DNA of 64,000 nt from Prochlorococcus sp. AG-388-E21. Lineage in GTDB: Bacteria; Cyanobacteriota; Cyanobacteriia; PCC-6307; Cyanobiaceae. This document shows positions 45,670 to 52,282 of the stretch, one piece after another. Made by a program: the position numbers and the translations under genes. The stretch spans positions 1 to 64,000 of the forward strand of contig QCGO01000003.1 of NCBI GenBank assembly GCA_003279855.1. The letters run 5' to 3'. The first letter of the stretch is position 1. The number at the start of each line of letters is the position of its first letter. Under the pieces are notes generated by a model that searched no databases, had not been told where the DNA came from, and saw only the letters and a list, made by a program, of their open reading frames with translations.

Positions 45670-45689
45670 TGATTGACAGTCGATTTAAA
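45670..45689 (+). promoter_or_regulatory. Shared 20-base upstream element, copy 2
   Basis: TGATTGACAGTCGATTTAAA differs from the copy at 3286-3305 at two positions. It carries TTGACA as a -35 box, and AATAAT 17 bases later is a fair -10. It stands 25 bases before the four-gene overlapping operon that starts at 45715. Confidence 0.55.
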
Positions 45690-45714
45690 ATAAATAATAA
45701 TTGGATTCTTTTTT

Positions 45715-45774
45715 ATGGATAAAAGATTTATAGCTGAAAAGTTAATGACTCTTTTCATTTTATTAATTTGCTAA
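45715..45774 (+). CDS. 19-aa leader-like membrane peptide
   Basis: The frame from ATG 45715 encodes a basic start (MDKRFIAEKL) and a hydrophobic end (MTLFILLIC). Its stop TAA overlaps the ATG of the next gene by one base. It may be a real micropeptide or a leader whose translation couples ribosomes into the operon. Short length keeps confidence low. Confidence 0.4.
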   Translation: MDKRFIAEKLMTLFILLIC

Positions 45775-45890
45775 TGAATATTTCTCCCCACTTATTAATA
45801 GATGTTGGAATACTGAGTACTGCATTGACTATAACTCTGGTATTGAGAGCTAAAGGTAACGCGACAAGAAAAGAGCGAGAAACAAAATGA
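45774..45890 (+). CDS. 38-aa membrane peptide
   Basis: The product is a single hydrophobic segment (LLIDVGILSTALTITLVL) with a strongly basic C-terminal tail (RAKGNATRKERETK), so the N-terminus should face away from the cytoplasm. The gene overlaps its neighbours at both ends: its ATG shares one base with the upstream stop, and its TGA lies inside the next ATG. The family is not recognised. Confidence 0.55.
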   Translation: MNISPHLLIDVGILSTALTITLVLRAKGNATRKERETK

Positions 45891-46027
45891 TTACTAAAAA
45901 AGAGGAAACAGAATACGAAAAACCTAAATTATTTAGGTTTTGGAATTTTCTAATCTATGGAAGTTTTTTTGCTATTGGTGCTTTCTTAGTTTATTTATAT
46001 TCGGTTTATATCTTTATAAATAAATAA
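45887..46027 (+). CDS. 46-aa membrane peptide
   Basis: A charged N-terminus (ITKKEETEYEKPKLFRF) precedes a hydrophobic span (WNFLIYGSFFAIGAFLVYLY). The ATG overlaps the preceding TGA as ATGA, and its TAA shares one base with the ATG of the DUF1651-like gene. The two tandem membrane peptides plus a soluble protein look like one functional unit. The function is unknown. Confidence 0.6.
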   Translation: MITKKEETEYEKPKLFRFWNFLIYGSFFAIGAFLVYLYSVYIFINK

Positions 46028-46263
46028 TGGAACATTGGCTGATAAATTCCAATAGATCAGAAGTTAAGAGATTTATAAAGAATGATAAGAGTATTGATGA
46101 AGTATTCGAGTATATGTTCATTGATTCTGGAAAAATAGTTGGATTATTAGGGAATGAACCTCCAGTAATTACTACAACAGTTTCTGTAGATATAGATTTA
46201 GCTAGAGAAATTTATGAAAGATTACTTTCTCAAGGTTGGCGAAAAACAAAAGTAGTTTGGTAA
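46027..46263 (+). CDS. DUF1651-like protein, 78 aa
   Basis: The product begins MEHWLINSNRSEVKRF and ends DLAREIYERLLSQGWRKTKV. It shares the W-L start and the AR-x-x-Y/W-x-x-L-x-x-x-GW end with the proteins at 2632-2940, 4277-4585 and 47924-48172. It is the last gene of the overlapping four-gene set from 45715. The family appears limited to marine picocyanobacteria and its function is unknown. The DUF1651 name is from pattern memory. Confidence 0.7.
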   Translation: MEHWLINSNRSEVKRFIKNDKSIDEVFEYMFIDSGKIVGLLGNEPPVITTTVSVDIDLAREIYERLLSQGWRKTKVVW

Positions 46264-46416
46264 TAAATAATCATTTACCTCCTTTAATAAGCGTTTCTTA
46301 AAGTGGGAGTTTTTAGATTCGTGATTTGAACTTTGTACGGGTTAAGGAACGAAAAGGGTCGGGAGTAAGTACGTATAAATACTTAGTGAATAATTAAGAC
46401 TTCCTAGAGTAATTGA

Positions 46417-46467
46417 ATGGTTGTCATGAGACTGCCGCGGAAGCTGCGGAAATCAACCATACTTTTT
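46417..46467 (+). ncRNA. GC-rich structured element, possible sRNA end
   Basis: ATGGTTG (46417-46423) pairs with CAACCAT (46454-46460). Inside, CCGC and GCGG form a second stem around GGAAGCT, and CTTTTTAT follows. Such GC-rich pairing stands out in this region and fits the 3' end of a small RNA or a complex terminator. The upstream 150 bases hold no gene, so a small RNA could start there. Confidence 0.4.
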
Positions 46468-46482
46468 ATATAACTAATAAAT

Positions 46483-46632
46483 ATGACCGACCCAATTCTC
46501 TATCTTTCAATGATTTTAGGACTTACTGGAGTGTACGTTTTAATTTCATCTTTTGGCGATGATGACGACGATAGTAATGATGATGGCGAAAGATATATCT
46601 ATAATCTGGAATACGTAAAAGTAGGAAGGTAG
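46483..46632 (+). CDS. 49-aa membrane microprotein with acidic linker
   Basis: One hydrophobic segment (ILYLSMILGLTGVYVLISSF) is followed by GDDDDDSNDDGE and a short polar tail. The plan of one helix plus an Asp-rich stretch matches the 53-residue protein at 24228-24389, which suggests a common type of small membrane protein. It starts 16 bases after the T run of the preceding hairpin. The function is unknown. Confidence 0.6.
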   Translation: MTDPILYLSMILGLTGVYVLISSFGDDDDDSNDDGERYIYNLEYVKVGR

Positions 46633-46661
46633 ATAGTATTAATTGAATAATTGATTCATTA

Positions 46662-46748
46662 ATGAAGGGATATCTTATTGAACATTTATCTGACATAAAC
46701 AGCGATGAAGAGTTAGTGATATTTAGGGATTTTTGCTCTCACGGCTAG
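46662..46748 (+). CDS. 28-aa peptide, tentative
   Basis: ATG 46662 opens 28 codons (YLIEHLSDINSDEELVIF and a short end). There is no convincing ribosome-binding site, and the length is near chance expectation. It is listed because it follows the acidic-linker gene by 29 bases on the same strand. Confidence 0.2.
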   Translation: MKGYLIEHLSDINSDEELVIFRDFCSHG

Positions 46749-46845
46749 AAAAACCTGATGTTAGTATTAAATTACGTTCATCCTAGTTATAACTGGACGC
46801 ATGACATGGAAATAGGGAACGGGATTTCCATTAACTGCAAAGGTC

Positions 46846-47001
46846 ATGAATAACCTCGTACTCATTAGAGAGAAAATCAAAAGAGCGGAAAGGCTAAACA
46901 AAGCACAGCTTCTTACTACAAAAAATGGAGAGATTACTCCTTATAATCCTTCTATTTTTGAGCTAAGACAAAAGCAAGCTCGTAAAGATGTGGAAGCATA
47001 A
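46846..47001 (+). CDS. 51-aa basic hypothetical protein
   Basis: The product is a basic, helical protein (LIREKIKRAERLNKAQLL, then a TPYNPSIFELR turn and a KQARKDVEA end). AAAGG lies just upstream of the ATG as a possible ribosome-binding site, and a strong terminator follows 36 bases after the stop. Together these support a real gene. It contains no cysteine or membrane segment. The function is unknown. Confidence 0.6.
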   Translation: MNNLVLIREKIKRAERLNKAQLLTTKNGEITPYNPSIFELRQKQARKDVEA

Positions 47002-47037
47002 AATTCTTAACATGAATTTGATGTCTTGCATTCGACT

Positions 47038-47066
47038 AAAAGGGGTTTAATAACCCCTTTTTTTTT
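47038..47066 (+). terminator. Strong rho-independent terminator
   Basis: AAAAGGGGTT (47038-47047) pairs with AACCCCTTTT (47052-47061) around TAAT, and the T run continues to 47066. It ends the transcript of the 51-residue gene. Confidence 0.85.
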
Positions 47067-47128
47067 GGGGAAAGTTGTTTGATATTAAAGTAAATATTTA
47101 AACACTTATCACTTGCACCGTTTTTTTT

Positions 47129-47215
47129 ATGAAAATTAATTCTAGAAAATTACAATTAATAAGAGAAGAAACTGATGATTGCTATCCTAATTGGCAGATA
47201 GCAATTAAGAACTAA
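47129..47215 (+). CDS. 28-aa peptide overlapping the next gene
   Basis: The frame from ATG 47129 encodes MKINSRKLQLIREETDDCYP, then NWQIAIKN. Its TAA shares one base with the ATG of the 49-residue gene, the same coupling seen in the 45715 cluster. That arrangement is the main reason for listing it. Confidence 0.4.
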   Translation: MKINSRKLQLIREETDDCYPNWQIAIKN

Positions 47216-47364
47216 TGAAGGAATTACAAGAAAACACTATTGAACAAATAAGAACTCTTTTGAGGTATTTGAGTGAAACGGACTTATTAAAAAATAAGGA
47301 TATTCTTATGTGTTTAGATGTAATAGCTAGAGAGTATGGCGGAGAAGTCGTAGATAAAAACTAA
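47215..47364 (+). CDS. 49-aa acidic helical protein
   Basis: The product is a compact soluble protein (TIEQIRTLLRYLSETDLL, then ILMCLDVIAREYGGEVV). Good amphipathic character supports coding. It is coupled to the 28-residue frame ahead of it. No family is recognised. Confidence 0.5.
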   Translation: MKELQENTIEQIRTLLRYLSETDLLKNKDILMCLDVIAREYGGEVVDKN

Positions 47365-47398
47365 ATATTAATATCCGATTTTATTTTTAGGATCTGTT

Positions 47399-47473
47399 AT
47401 GAAAATTATAAGATTAAGAACTAGATTGGCAGGAAAATTAAGTGGCTTTAGAAGAAGTAAAACCATCCCCTGA
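47399..47473 (+). CDS. 24-aa very basic peptide, tentative
   Basis: ATG 47399 opens 24 codons with nine Arg/Lys (MKIIRLRTRLAGKLSGFRRS). It could be a small basic peptide or chance. No independent support is available. Confidence 0.2.
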   Translation: MKIIRLRTRLAGKLSGFRRSKTIP

Positions 47474-47615
47474 GTTACATTAAAATCCATACCTTTTTGG
47501 GTCATTTTTGTATGATCCTTAAGACTATAGATTGCATCTAGCTGTTCTTATTAAAACTATAGATTTAGATTATGTTTGTATTACATAGTGCAATAAAATA
47601 TTAGTTATGTTCGTA

Positions 47616-47687
47616 GCCGATATAGCTCAGCGGTAGAGCAACTGTCTCGTAAACAGTAGGTCATCGGTTCAATTCCGATTATCGGCA
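47616..47687 (+). tRNA. tRNA-Thr (CGT)
   Basis: The gene forms a 72-base cloverleaf: acceptor GCCGATA with TATCGGC, an ACTGT/ACAGT anticodon stem around CTCGTAA, and a T arm ATCGG/CCGAT. The anticodon CGT reads the threonine codon ACG. CCA is not encoded. It lies inside the microprotein-rich stretch, where a tRNA could serve as an integration point, but no duplicated 3' end was found nearby. Confidence 0.95.
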
Positions 47688-47923
47688 TATAAATTTCAAG
47701 TATGAGTAGTAGAAATACGATATAAGATATTACTTGATTAGCTTTTTTTATTTAGGGTTAATTTTTAAAAACTGAATCTTTTAACATCAATACGAGAAAT
47801 AAAAGAAAATCCATAAACGAAACGTGGTAATGACATTTAGAGTTAGTTATACTCAATCAATTTTAAGAACTTATTTTGTTAAGATTACAAACTTTTGAGT
47901 AATGCAAGTAGGATTTAAAAATT

Positions 47924-48172
47924 TTAAAAATAGCTTTTAAATATACTGGTCTTCACCCATCCGTCCGCCAATAACTGCTTATATTCCTTTCTTGCATCTT
48001 CTATGGATTCTACTCTTGAACCTTTGATAACTGGTTTACTTGATCTTTTATATACACAAGCATATTTAATCTCCATTGCATTAATTGTTAGAGAGGGTTT
48101 ACTAACATCCTCGAATGGCTTAAATATTTTTATTCGATCTCTTCTCTTGTTTATTAAAGTAAATTCTTCCAT
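47924..48172 (-). CDS. DUF1651-like protein, 82 aa
   Basis: This is the fourth member of the Trp-pattern family in the window, ending in DARKEYKQLLADGWVKTSIF like the protein at 46027. The N-terminus (MEEFTLINKRRDRIKIFKPF) lacks the first Trp but keeps the following pattern. It stands alone on the minus strand. The function is unknown. Confidence 0.65.
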   Translation of the reverse strand: MEEFTLINKRRDRIKIFKPFEDVSKPSLTINAMEIKYACVYKRSSKPVIKGSRVESIEDARKEYKQLLADGWVKTSIFKSYF

Positions 48173-48418
48173 ATATATTTTATGGCAATTAGCCCTCTTG
48201 ATTTTTTATGGCGATAGATTTTTTTTAATGTGGCAACTCAGGTCTTGGATAAGAATCCTAAGATCATCTGGAAAATGTTTTTATTTCGTTCTATTGCAAT
48301 AAGTGAGTTATTTTTTATCCTCAATCCGTACAATTTAGTTCCTCTTACCGCACACATAAAACTCAAGTTAAACTATCCAAATTGATTAGAACATAGATAT
48401 TAATACAAGGTAAGTACA

Positions 48419-48604
48419 ATGAAATTAAAATCAACATTCAGTATTCAAGACAAGAATTTTAGAGATCTTGATAATTTGGATTAATATTTAACTCTAGCTG
48501 ACCTAATGAAAGAGCTAGGAGTTTCAACCGATTTAGGTGATTACTGGGATAAGGAATGTGAATTGAATCCATCCAACCCACATTGCTTAGAATATGACGA
48601 TTAG
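48419..48604 (+). pseudogene. W-x-x-x-C...C family copy with in-frame TAA
   Basis: From ATG 48419 the frame reads 21 codons, hits TAA at 48482-48484, then continues in the same frame to TAG 48602-48604. The C-terminal part ends YWDKECELNPSNPHCLEYDD, an obvious relative of the proteins at 138-278 and 324-506. An internal ATG at 48506 could still give a 32-residue product with the whole motif, so the gene may not be dead. Confidence 0.65.
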
Positions 48605-48664
48605 CTCAACAATGATCTATTACTAAATTCATTTCATATCAATCTATTTAGTATTTTCTACTTA

Positions 48665-48865
48665 TTGAAACTAACAAATTTTCTAACTAGAATTTTAAAA
48701 ATTATAAATTTGGGGAAATTTATGAGTGGAGATTATGAGACATTAGAAATTAATCAACCTAAGATTTCTTATTTTAAAAAAAGATCAGAAGACAATACTT
48801 TATGGATAGATGAAATGATTAATAAGATTAAAGATATAAAGAACAGCATACTTGATGCTGCTTAG
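48665..48865 (+). CDS. Hypothetical protein, 47 or 66 aa
   Basis: The full frame starts at ATG 48665, but an internal ATG at 48722 has GGGG 9 bases before it and gives a better-looking 47-residue polar protein (SGDYETLEINQPKISYF, then DEMINKIKDIKNSIL). The first 19 residues of the long form would be a weak hydrophobic helix. It is the last small gene before tRNA-Met. The function is unknown. Confidence 0.5.
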   Translation: MKLTNFLTRILKIINLGKFMSGDYETLEINQPKISYFKKRSEDNTLWIDEMINKIKDIKNSILDAA

Positions 48866-48975
48866 TATATGACGAATAAAGGCTAATCCCTTTTCATATC
48901 TTTTATTTTTCTTCAAATGAATGTAAGAAAAGATCTAAGATTAAAACTTTTAATATCAAAAAATTCAAAAAAGAA

Positions 48976-49049
48976 TGTCAATGGGCGGATTTGAACCGCC
49001 GACCGCGACGATATGAATGTCGTGCTCTAACCAACTGAGCTACATTGAC
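48976..49049 (-). tRNA. Elongator tRNA-Met (CAT)
   Basis: The 74-base cloverleaf has acceptor GTCAATG/CATTGAC, a D arm GCTC/GAGC, anticodon loop TTCATAT and a T arm GGCGG/CCGCC. The base 1-72 pair is normal, unlike the initiator at 5861-5937. The loop resembles plastid elongator trnM. A tRNA-Ile with modified CAT anticodon is the alternative. It bounds the second accessory stretch. Confidence 0.9.
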
Positions 49050-49557
49050 GTGAATTATATCTTACTATTTTATTGCATTATTGAGCAATTATTTAATTAA
49101 TTTCGACTGAATCAAAATGTATATTTTTCAATTATTTTTTTATCCATCTTTGATATTTCTTTAAATATACGTCCATATTGTTTCTAATTTTATTCTCTGT
49201 TTTTCATTGTTAAGATGTTTCCATACTTTCTCTGCAGCTTATCCTATAAACCACGTATAACAAAAATAAATACTGTTTTCTTGGTAGTGTATTCTTACTC
49301 TTTATCTCAGGTTCAGAAGTAATCTATTCTTGAATATGTCTTCTATTCATTTCATTTTACAATCCACTAATTGTTGTCTTATTTACGCAAATTCCAAAAT
49401 AAGTATGTCTGTTATTAAAATTCCATTGAATTGTATTATTTAATTAGCAAATTATTATTGCCTTAGATTTCTCAGAAAATAATTTATGATATTGATGAAA
49501 TTAATCTAGTAAATGATATTTGTATATCCAACCTGAAGAGTTCTAGCATGAGTTGCC
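49050..49557. other. Gene-free interval of about 500 bases
   Basis: No gene or strong structure is seen between tRNA-Met and trmL. All frames are broken by stops at short distance and no terminator-like stem stands out. The sequence is AT-rich and looks like eroded coding or spacer DNA at the edge of the accessory stretch. Confidence 0.4.
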
Positions 49558-50040
49558 TTAATTAGCATTCTTAGCATTTAATTGTTTATAAGCTTCATAT
49601 ATAGCTATTCCACACGCTACTGATAAATTTAGACTCCTTACACCTTTGGGATCATTATTAGATAACGCTACCTTGGGCATAAATATTGATACTAATGAAT
49701 TACTAGCGCTAATAATATTATTAGGTAATCCCGTATCCTCCCTACCAAATAATAATATATCGTCTTCGTGAAACCTAAAGTCTTTCAAGTAAACCCCGTT
49801 TTTTTTGCTAAAGGCAATAATTCTTTTATTTTTTTTTGAATCTTTAAAGTTATTAAAGTTAGGATAATTTTTTAATTTCACTAACGGCCAATAATCAAGA
49901 CCAGCTCTTTTTAAATATTTATCTTCTAATTTAAAACCTAAAGGCTCGATTAAATTTAATGTGATATCAAAAGCAGCACAAGTTCTGGCTATACTTCCTG
50001 TATTTTGAGGAATCCTTGGTTCAAATAGTGAAATTTCCAA
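49558..50040 (-). CDS. trmL: tRNA 2'-O-methyltransferase TrmL (position 34)
   Basis: The 160-residue SPOUT enzyme methylates the wobble ribose of tRNA-Leu. The motifs are EPRIPQNTGSIARTCAAF near the N-terminus, LLFGREDTGLP in the middle, and the knot-forming VRSLNLSVACGIAIYEA at the end. The length is normal. It follows cobU by 3 bases and is probably translated from the same message. Confidence 0.92.
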   Translation of the reverse strand: MEISLFEPRIPQNTGSIARTCAAFDITLNLIEPLGFKLEDKYLKRAGLDYWPLVKLKNYPNFNNFKDSKKNKRIIAFSKKNGVYLKDFRFHEDDILLFGREDTGLPNNIISASNSLVSIFMPKVALSNNDPKGVRSLNLSVACGIAIYEAYKQLNAKNAN

Positions 50041-50043
50041 TTT

Positions 50044-50592
50044 TTAAGTAGGTATTTCAATACTTATGTTATCTAGTTTTATAGCTCTACCATTCAAAGT
50101 AAGCCAATTCTCTAGAGAAATCTTTGTAATTCTTTTTTGAAGATCTCCAAGCCTCTCTATATATTTGTTACCAATTTCATATTCTGAAACTAGACTCCAG
50201 CCTACTTGCTCTCCAACAATTAATGTTGTTTTAACCCTCATTACTAAAAGATCTAAAAGTGAATTAATCATTTTTTCCCATTCCTCATCATTTTTATTGA
50301 TGCTCTCCATTATAAAACCGCCAATAGAATCAATCAGTATTGGACCATTTTCATTTTTTAATGTATGAATTAGGTTATTTGTCTCAACTAATCCCCACTC
50401 CTTTGGCCTTCGTTTACGGTGATTAATGATCTTTTTTTGCCAATTAATATCTTCGGGTCTTGATTCAGATAATGCTATGTATGTAACTTTACTAATTTTT
50501 TTACCCAAGTATTCTGCAAATTCGCTCTTCCCACTCTTTGTACCACCGGTAATAAATATGATATTAGACGAAATATTATCCTTGACTTCCAT
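50044..50592 (-). CDS. cobU: Adenosylcobinamide kinase/guanylyltransferase
   Basis: This bifunctional enzyme of late cobalamin synthesis has the P-loop GGTKSGKSEFAE near residue 16, the nucleotide-accepting His in NHRKRRPKEW, and VGEQVGWSLV with GNKYIERLGDLQK later. The length of 182 is usual. B12 made with its help would serve MetH, encoded at the right end of the window. It lies between a secreted-protein gene and trmL on one strand. Confidence 0.92.
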   Translation of the reverse strand: MEVKDNISSNIIFITGGTKSGKSEFAEYLGKKISKVTYIALSESRPEDINWQKKIINHRKRRPKEWGLVETNNLIHTLKNENGPILIDSIGGFIMESINKNDEEWEKMINSLLDLLVMRVKTTLIVGEQVGWSLVSEYEIGNKYIERLGDLQKRITKISLENWLTLNGRAIKLDNISIEIPT

Positions 50593-50600
50593 AAAAAATG

Positions 50601-50915
50601 TTATTTAGAGAAATACCACCATGTTGCAAGTGGTATTAATGTAGCCGCTACTAATAAGCCAATAACAATATAAATTGATGTTGATGAACTCTCGGCGTCA
50701 ACATCCCTCATAGCATTAAAGTTTGGATCCACCACTGGGTTATCAATAGAAGAAGGTTGACTTTTTTCGTAATTAATAATTGTTTTTTGCTGACTAACTA
50801 TAAACAGATCACCTATGTTATTAAAACTTTCTGCATAAGTACTTATTGGTAGTGCAATGAAAATAAAACCTATCATTACAATTGAAAAAAAAGGTTTATA
50901 AAAAATGTTTTTCAT
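50601..50915 (-). CDS. Secreted or anchored hypothetical protein, 104 aa
   Basis: An N-terminal signal-like helix (FSIVMIGFIFIALPIST with a YAE cleavage-type end) precedes a polar middle and a C-terminal helix (SIYIVIGLLVAATLIPLATW) with a charged end. The plan suggests a protein spanning the thylakoid or plasma membrane with a lumenal or periplasmic middle. No family name is recognised. It is 8 bases before cobU. Confidence 0.6.
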   Translation of the reverse strand: MKNIFYKPFFSIVMIGFIFIALPISTYAESFNNIGDLFIVSQQKTIINYEKSQPSSIDNPVVDPNFNAMRDVDAESSSTSIYIVIGLLVAATLIPLATWWYFSK

Positions 50916-51026
50916 TTTAGTTTTAAGACAATTATATAATAATAAACTATAAGCCTGAATTTCTTTGATATAAAAATCAAATATAATTATCAGAACTAAT
51001 TTTTAAATTCACTATATTATATTTTT

Positions 51027-51653
51027 ATGTATTTTAATGGTAAAACGTTAATCATTATTGGTTCTATTCTTTTTTTCTTTCAATTAGGGAATTTTTTTTC
51101 AATAGATATAATTTCCCCAGCATTCGAAAGAGCACAAGTATTATCAGCAATATCATCTGTAATTATTGTATTAATAGGTTTTTTATTTAAGCAATTTAAT
51201 CCAAACTTAGGAGATAAAGTTGAATTAAAAGGTGAAAATAAATTTATATTCGAGCCTGATATACCTAGGGATATCTTAGATGAATTGGCATGGGGCACAG
51301 AAGCAATATTAACTTCAACAGCCGCGGCTACAGTATTAATTCATAATGATGGTAAAAACATCTTAAAAAGAGGTATCACAACGAATAATGTTTTTAAACC
51401 TGGTGAAACTTGTAATAGATCTTTAAAAGATATGAAATTAATTTCATTAGCAAACACTAAATTTTATCCAGGAAGAGATGAATTTTTCAGTTTTTGCCCA
51501 AACGTACCTTCCATCTTAATAATTCCAATAAATAGTAAATCTTTCATTTTAATAGGAGGATGGAGTTATAGATGTTTTACTAAGTCAGATGAAAAATGGA
51601 TTAATAATTGGTCTAAAAAAGTAAATAATATATTTATAAAAAATAGTTTTTAA
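51027..51653 (+). CDS. Complex C cofactor assembly protein (CCB2/CCB4 type)
   Basis: The 208-residue protein has two N-terminal membrane helices (about residues 8-25 and 38-56) and a soluble domain with ELAWGTEAILTSTAAATVLI and FILIGGWSYRCFTKSDEKWI. That pattern is the CCB2/CCB4 (DUF2930) family, which attaches the high-spin heme c to cytochrome b6. Its action at the thylakoid membrane is expected from the plant and algal proteins. It converges on the lptC-like gene with a 4-base overlap. Confidence 0.8.
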   Translation: MYFNGKTLIIIGSILFFFQLGNFFSIDIISPAFERAQVLSAISSVIIVLIGFLFKQFNPNLGDKVELKGENKFIFEPDIPRDILDELAWGTEAILTSTAAATVLIHNDGKNILKRGITTNNVFKPGETCNRSLKDMKLISLANTKFYPGRDEFFSFCPNVPSILIIPINSKSFILIGGWSYRCFTKSDEKWINNWSKKVNNIFIKNSF

Positions 51654-52282
51654 AAATATATTTTAGAACGAACTCTTTCTTCTTTTGATTTAAAGTTTAC
51701 AGATTTATTATCAATATTATAATAAGCATTCTCAGAGTTAATTTCATATCCACTATCTTTCATATTGTCCTTAAATTTATATTTTACAGGATTAAAAAAT
51801 TCAATAATATTTGTACTTCTTTTTAAAATTGCTTTATTTGAGCTTAATGTTACAAGACTATTTTCAAATTTAACATTTCCAATTAATAAATACTCAGAAT
51901 TTTTAATATTCCAGGTGAAACTATTAGCTGTTAATTTATCGCCTTGTTGAATGATAGTTTTGACTGATACATTACCATCTAATTCTAATAATTTATTATT
52001 ATTAGATAATTTTGAATTGTCTGAATTTATTATATATTCAAGATTATTATCTTTGAATAAATTTATTGTTGTTTCTTTAAGATCAAATGTATTTCTCTTT
52101 TTATCATAGTTAGAATGGGGACTTTTAATTGAAATCAATTTTTCTCCCTCTTTAGAGAATATATTCATATGCAAACTATTAATACTTTGACTTAAATATT
52201 TCTCATCTAATTCCTTGTTCTTACATCCAATAATTATTAGTGGTATTAACAATAAAAGTTTATACAATCTATTCATATTCAA
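51650..52282 (-). CDS. LptC-like LPS transport lipoprotein
   Basis: The N-terminus is a lipoprotein signal (LYKLLLLIPLIIIGC) with the lipobox Cys near residue 20, followed by a beta-rich domain of the LptC type (F-x-LKETTINLF, LELDGNVSVKT, LIGNVKFENS). LptC links the inner-membrane LptBFG pump to LptA during LPS export. Its start overlaps the end of metG by 14 bases. Cyanobacterial LptC homologs are divergent, so the name is given with moderate confidence. Confidence 0.75.
   Translation of the reverse strand: MNMNRLYKLLLLIPLIIIGCKNKELDEKYLSQSINSLHMNIFSKEGEKLISIKSPHSNYDKKRNTFDLKETTINLFKDNNLEYIINSDNSKLSNNNKLLELDGNVSVKTIIQQGDKLTANSFTWNIKNSEYLLIGNVKFENSLVTLSSNKAILKRSTNIIEFFNPVKYKFKDNMKDSGYEINSENAYYNIDNKSVNFKSKEERVRSKIYF

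Noticed and set aside
47833-47901. 22-codon frame starting MTFRVSYTQSIL after tRNA-Thr
   Set aside because: It is too short, isolated and without a ribosome-binding site to be supported as a gene.
47616-49049. Integrated element between tRNA-Thr and tRNA-Met
   Set aside because: No integrase gene and no direct repeat of either tRNA 3' end was found, so an att-bounded element cannot be supported.
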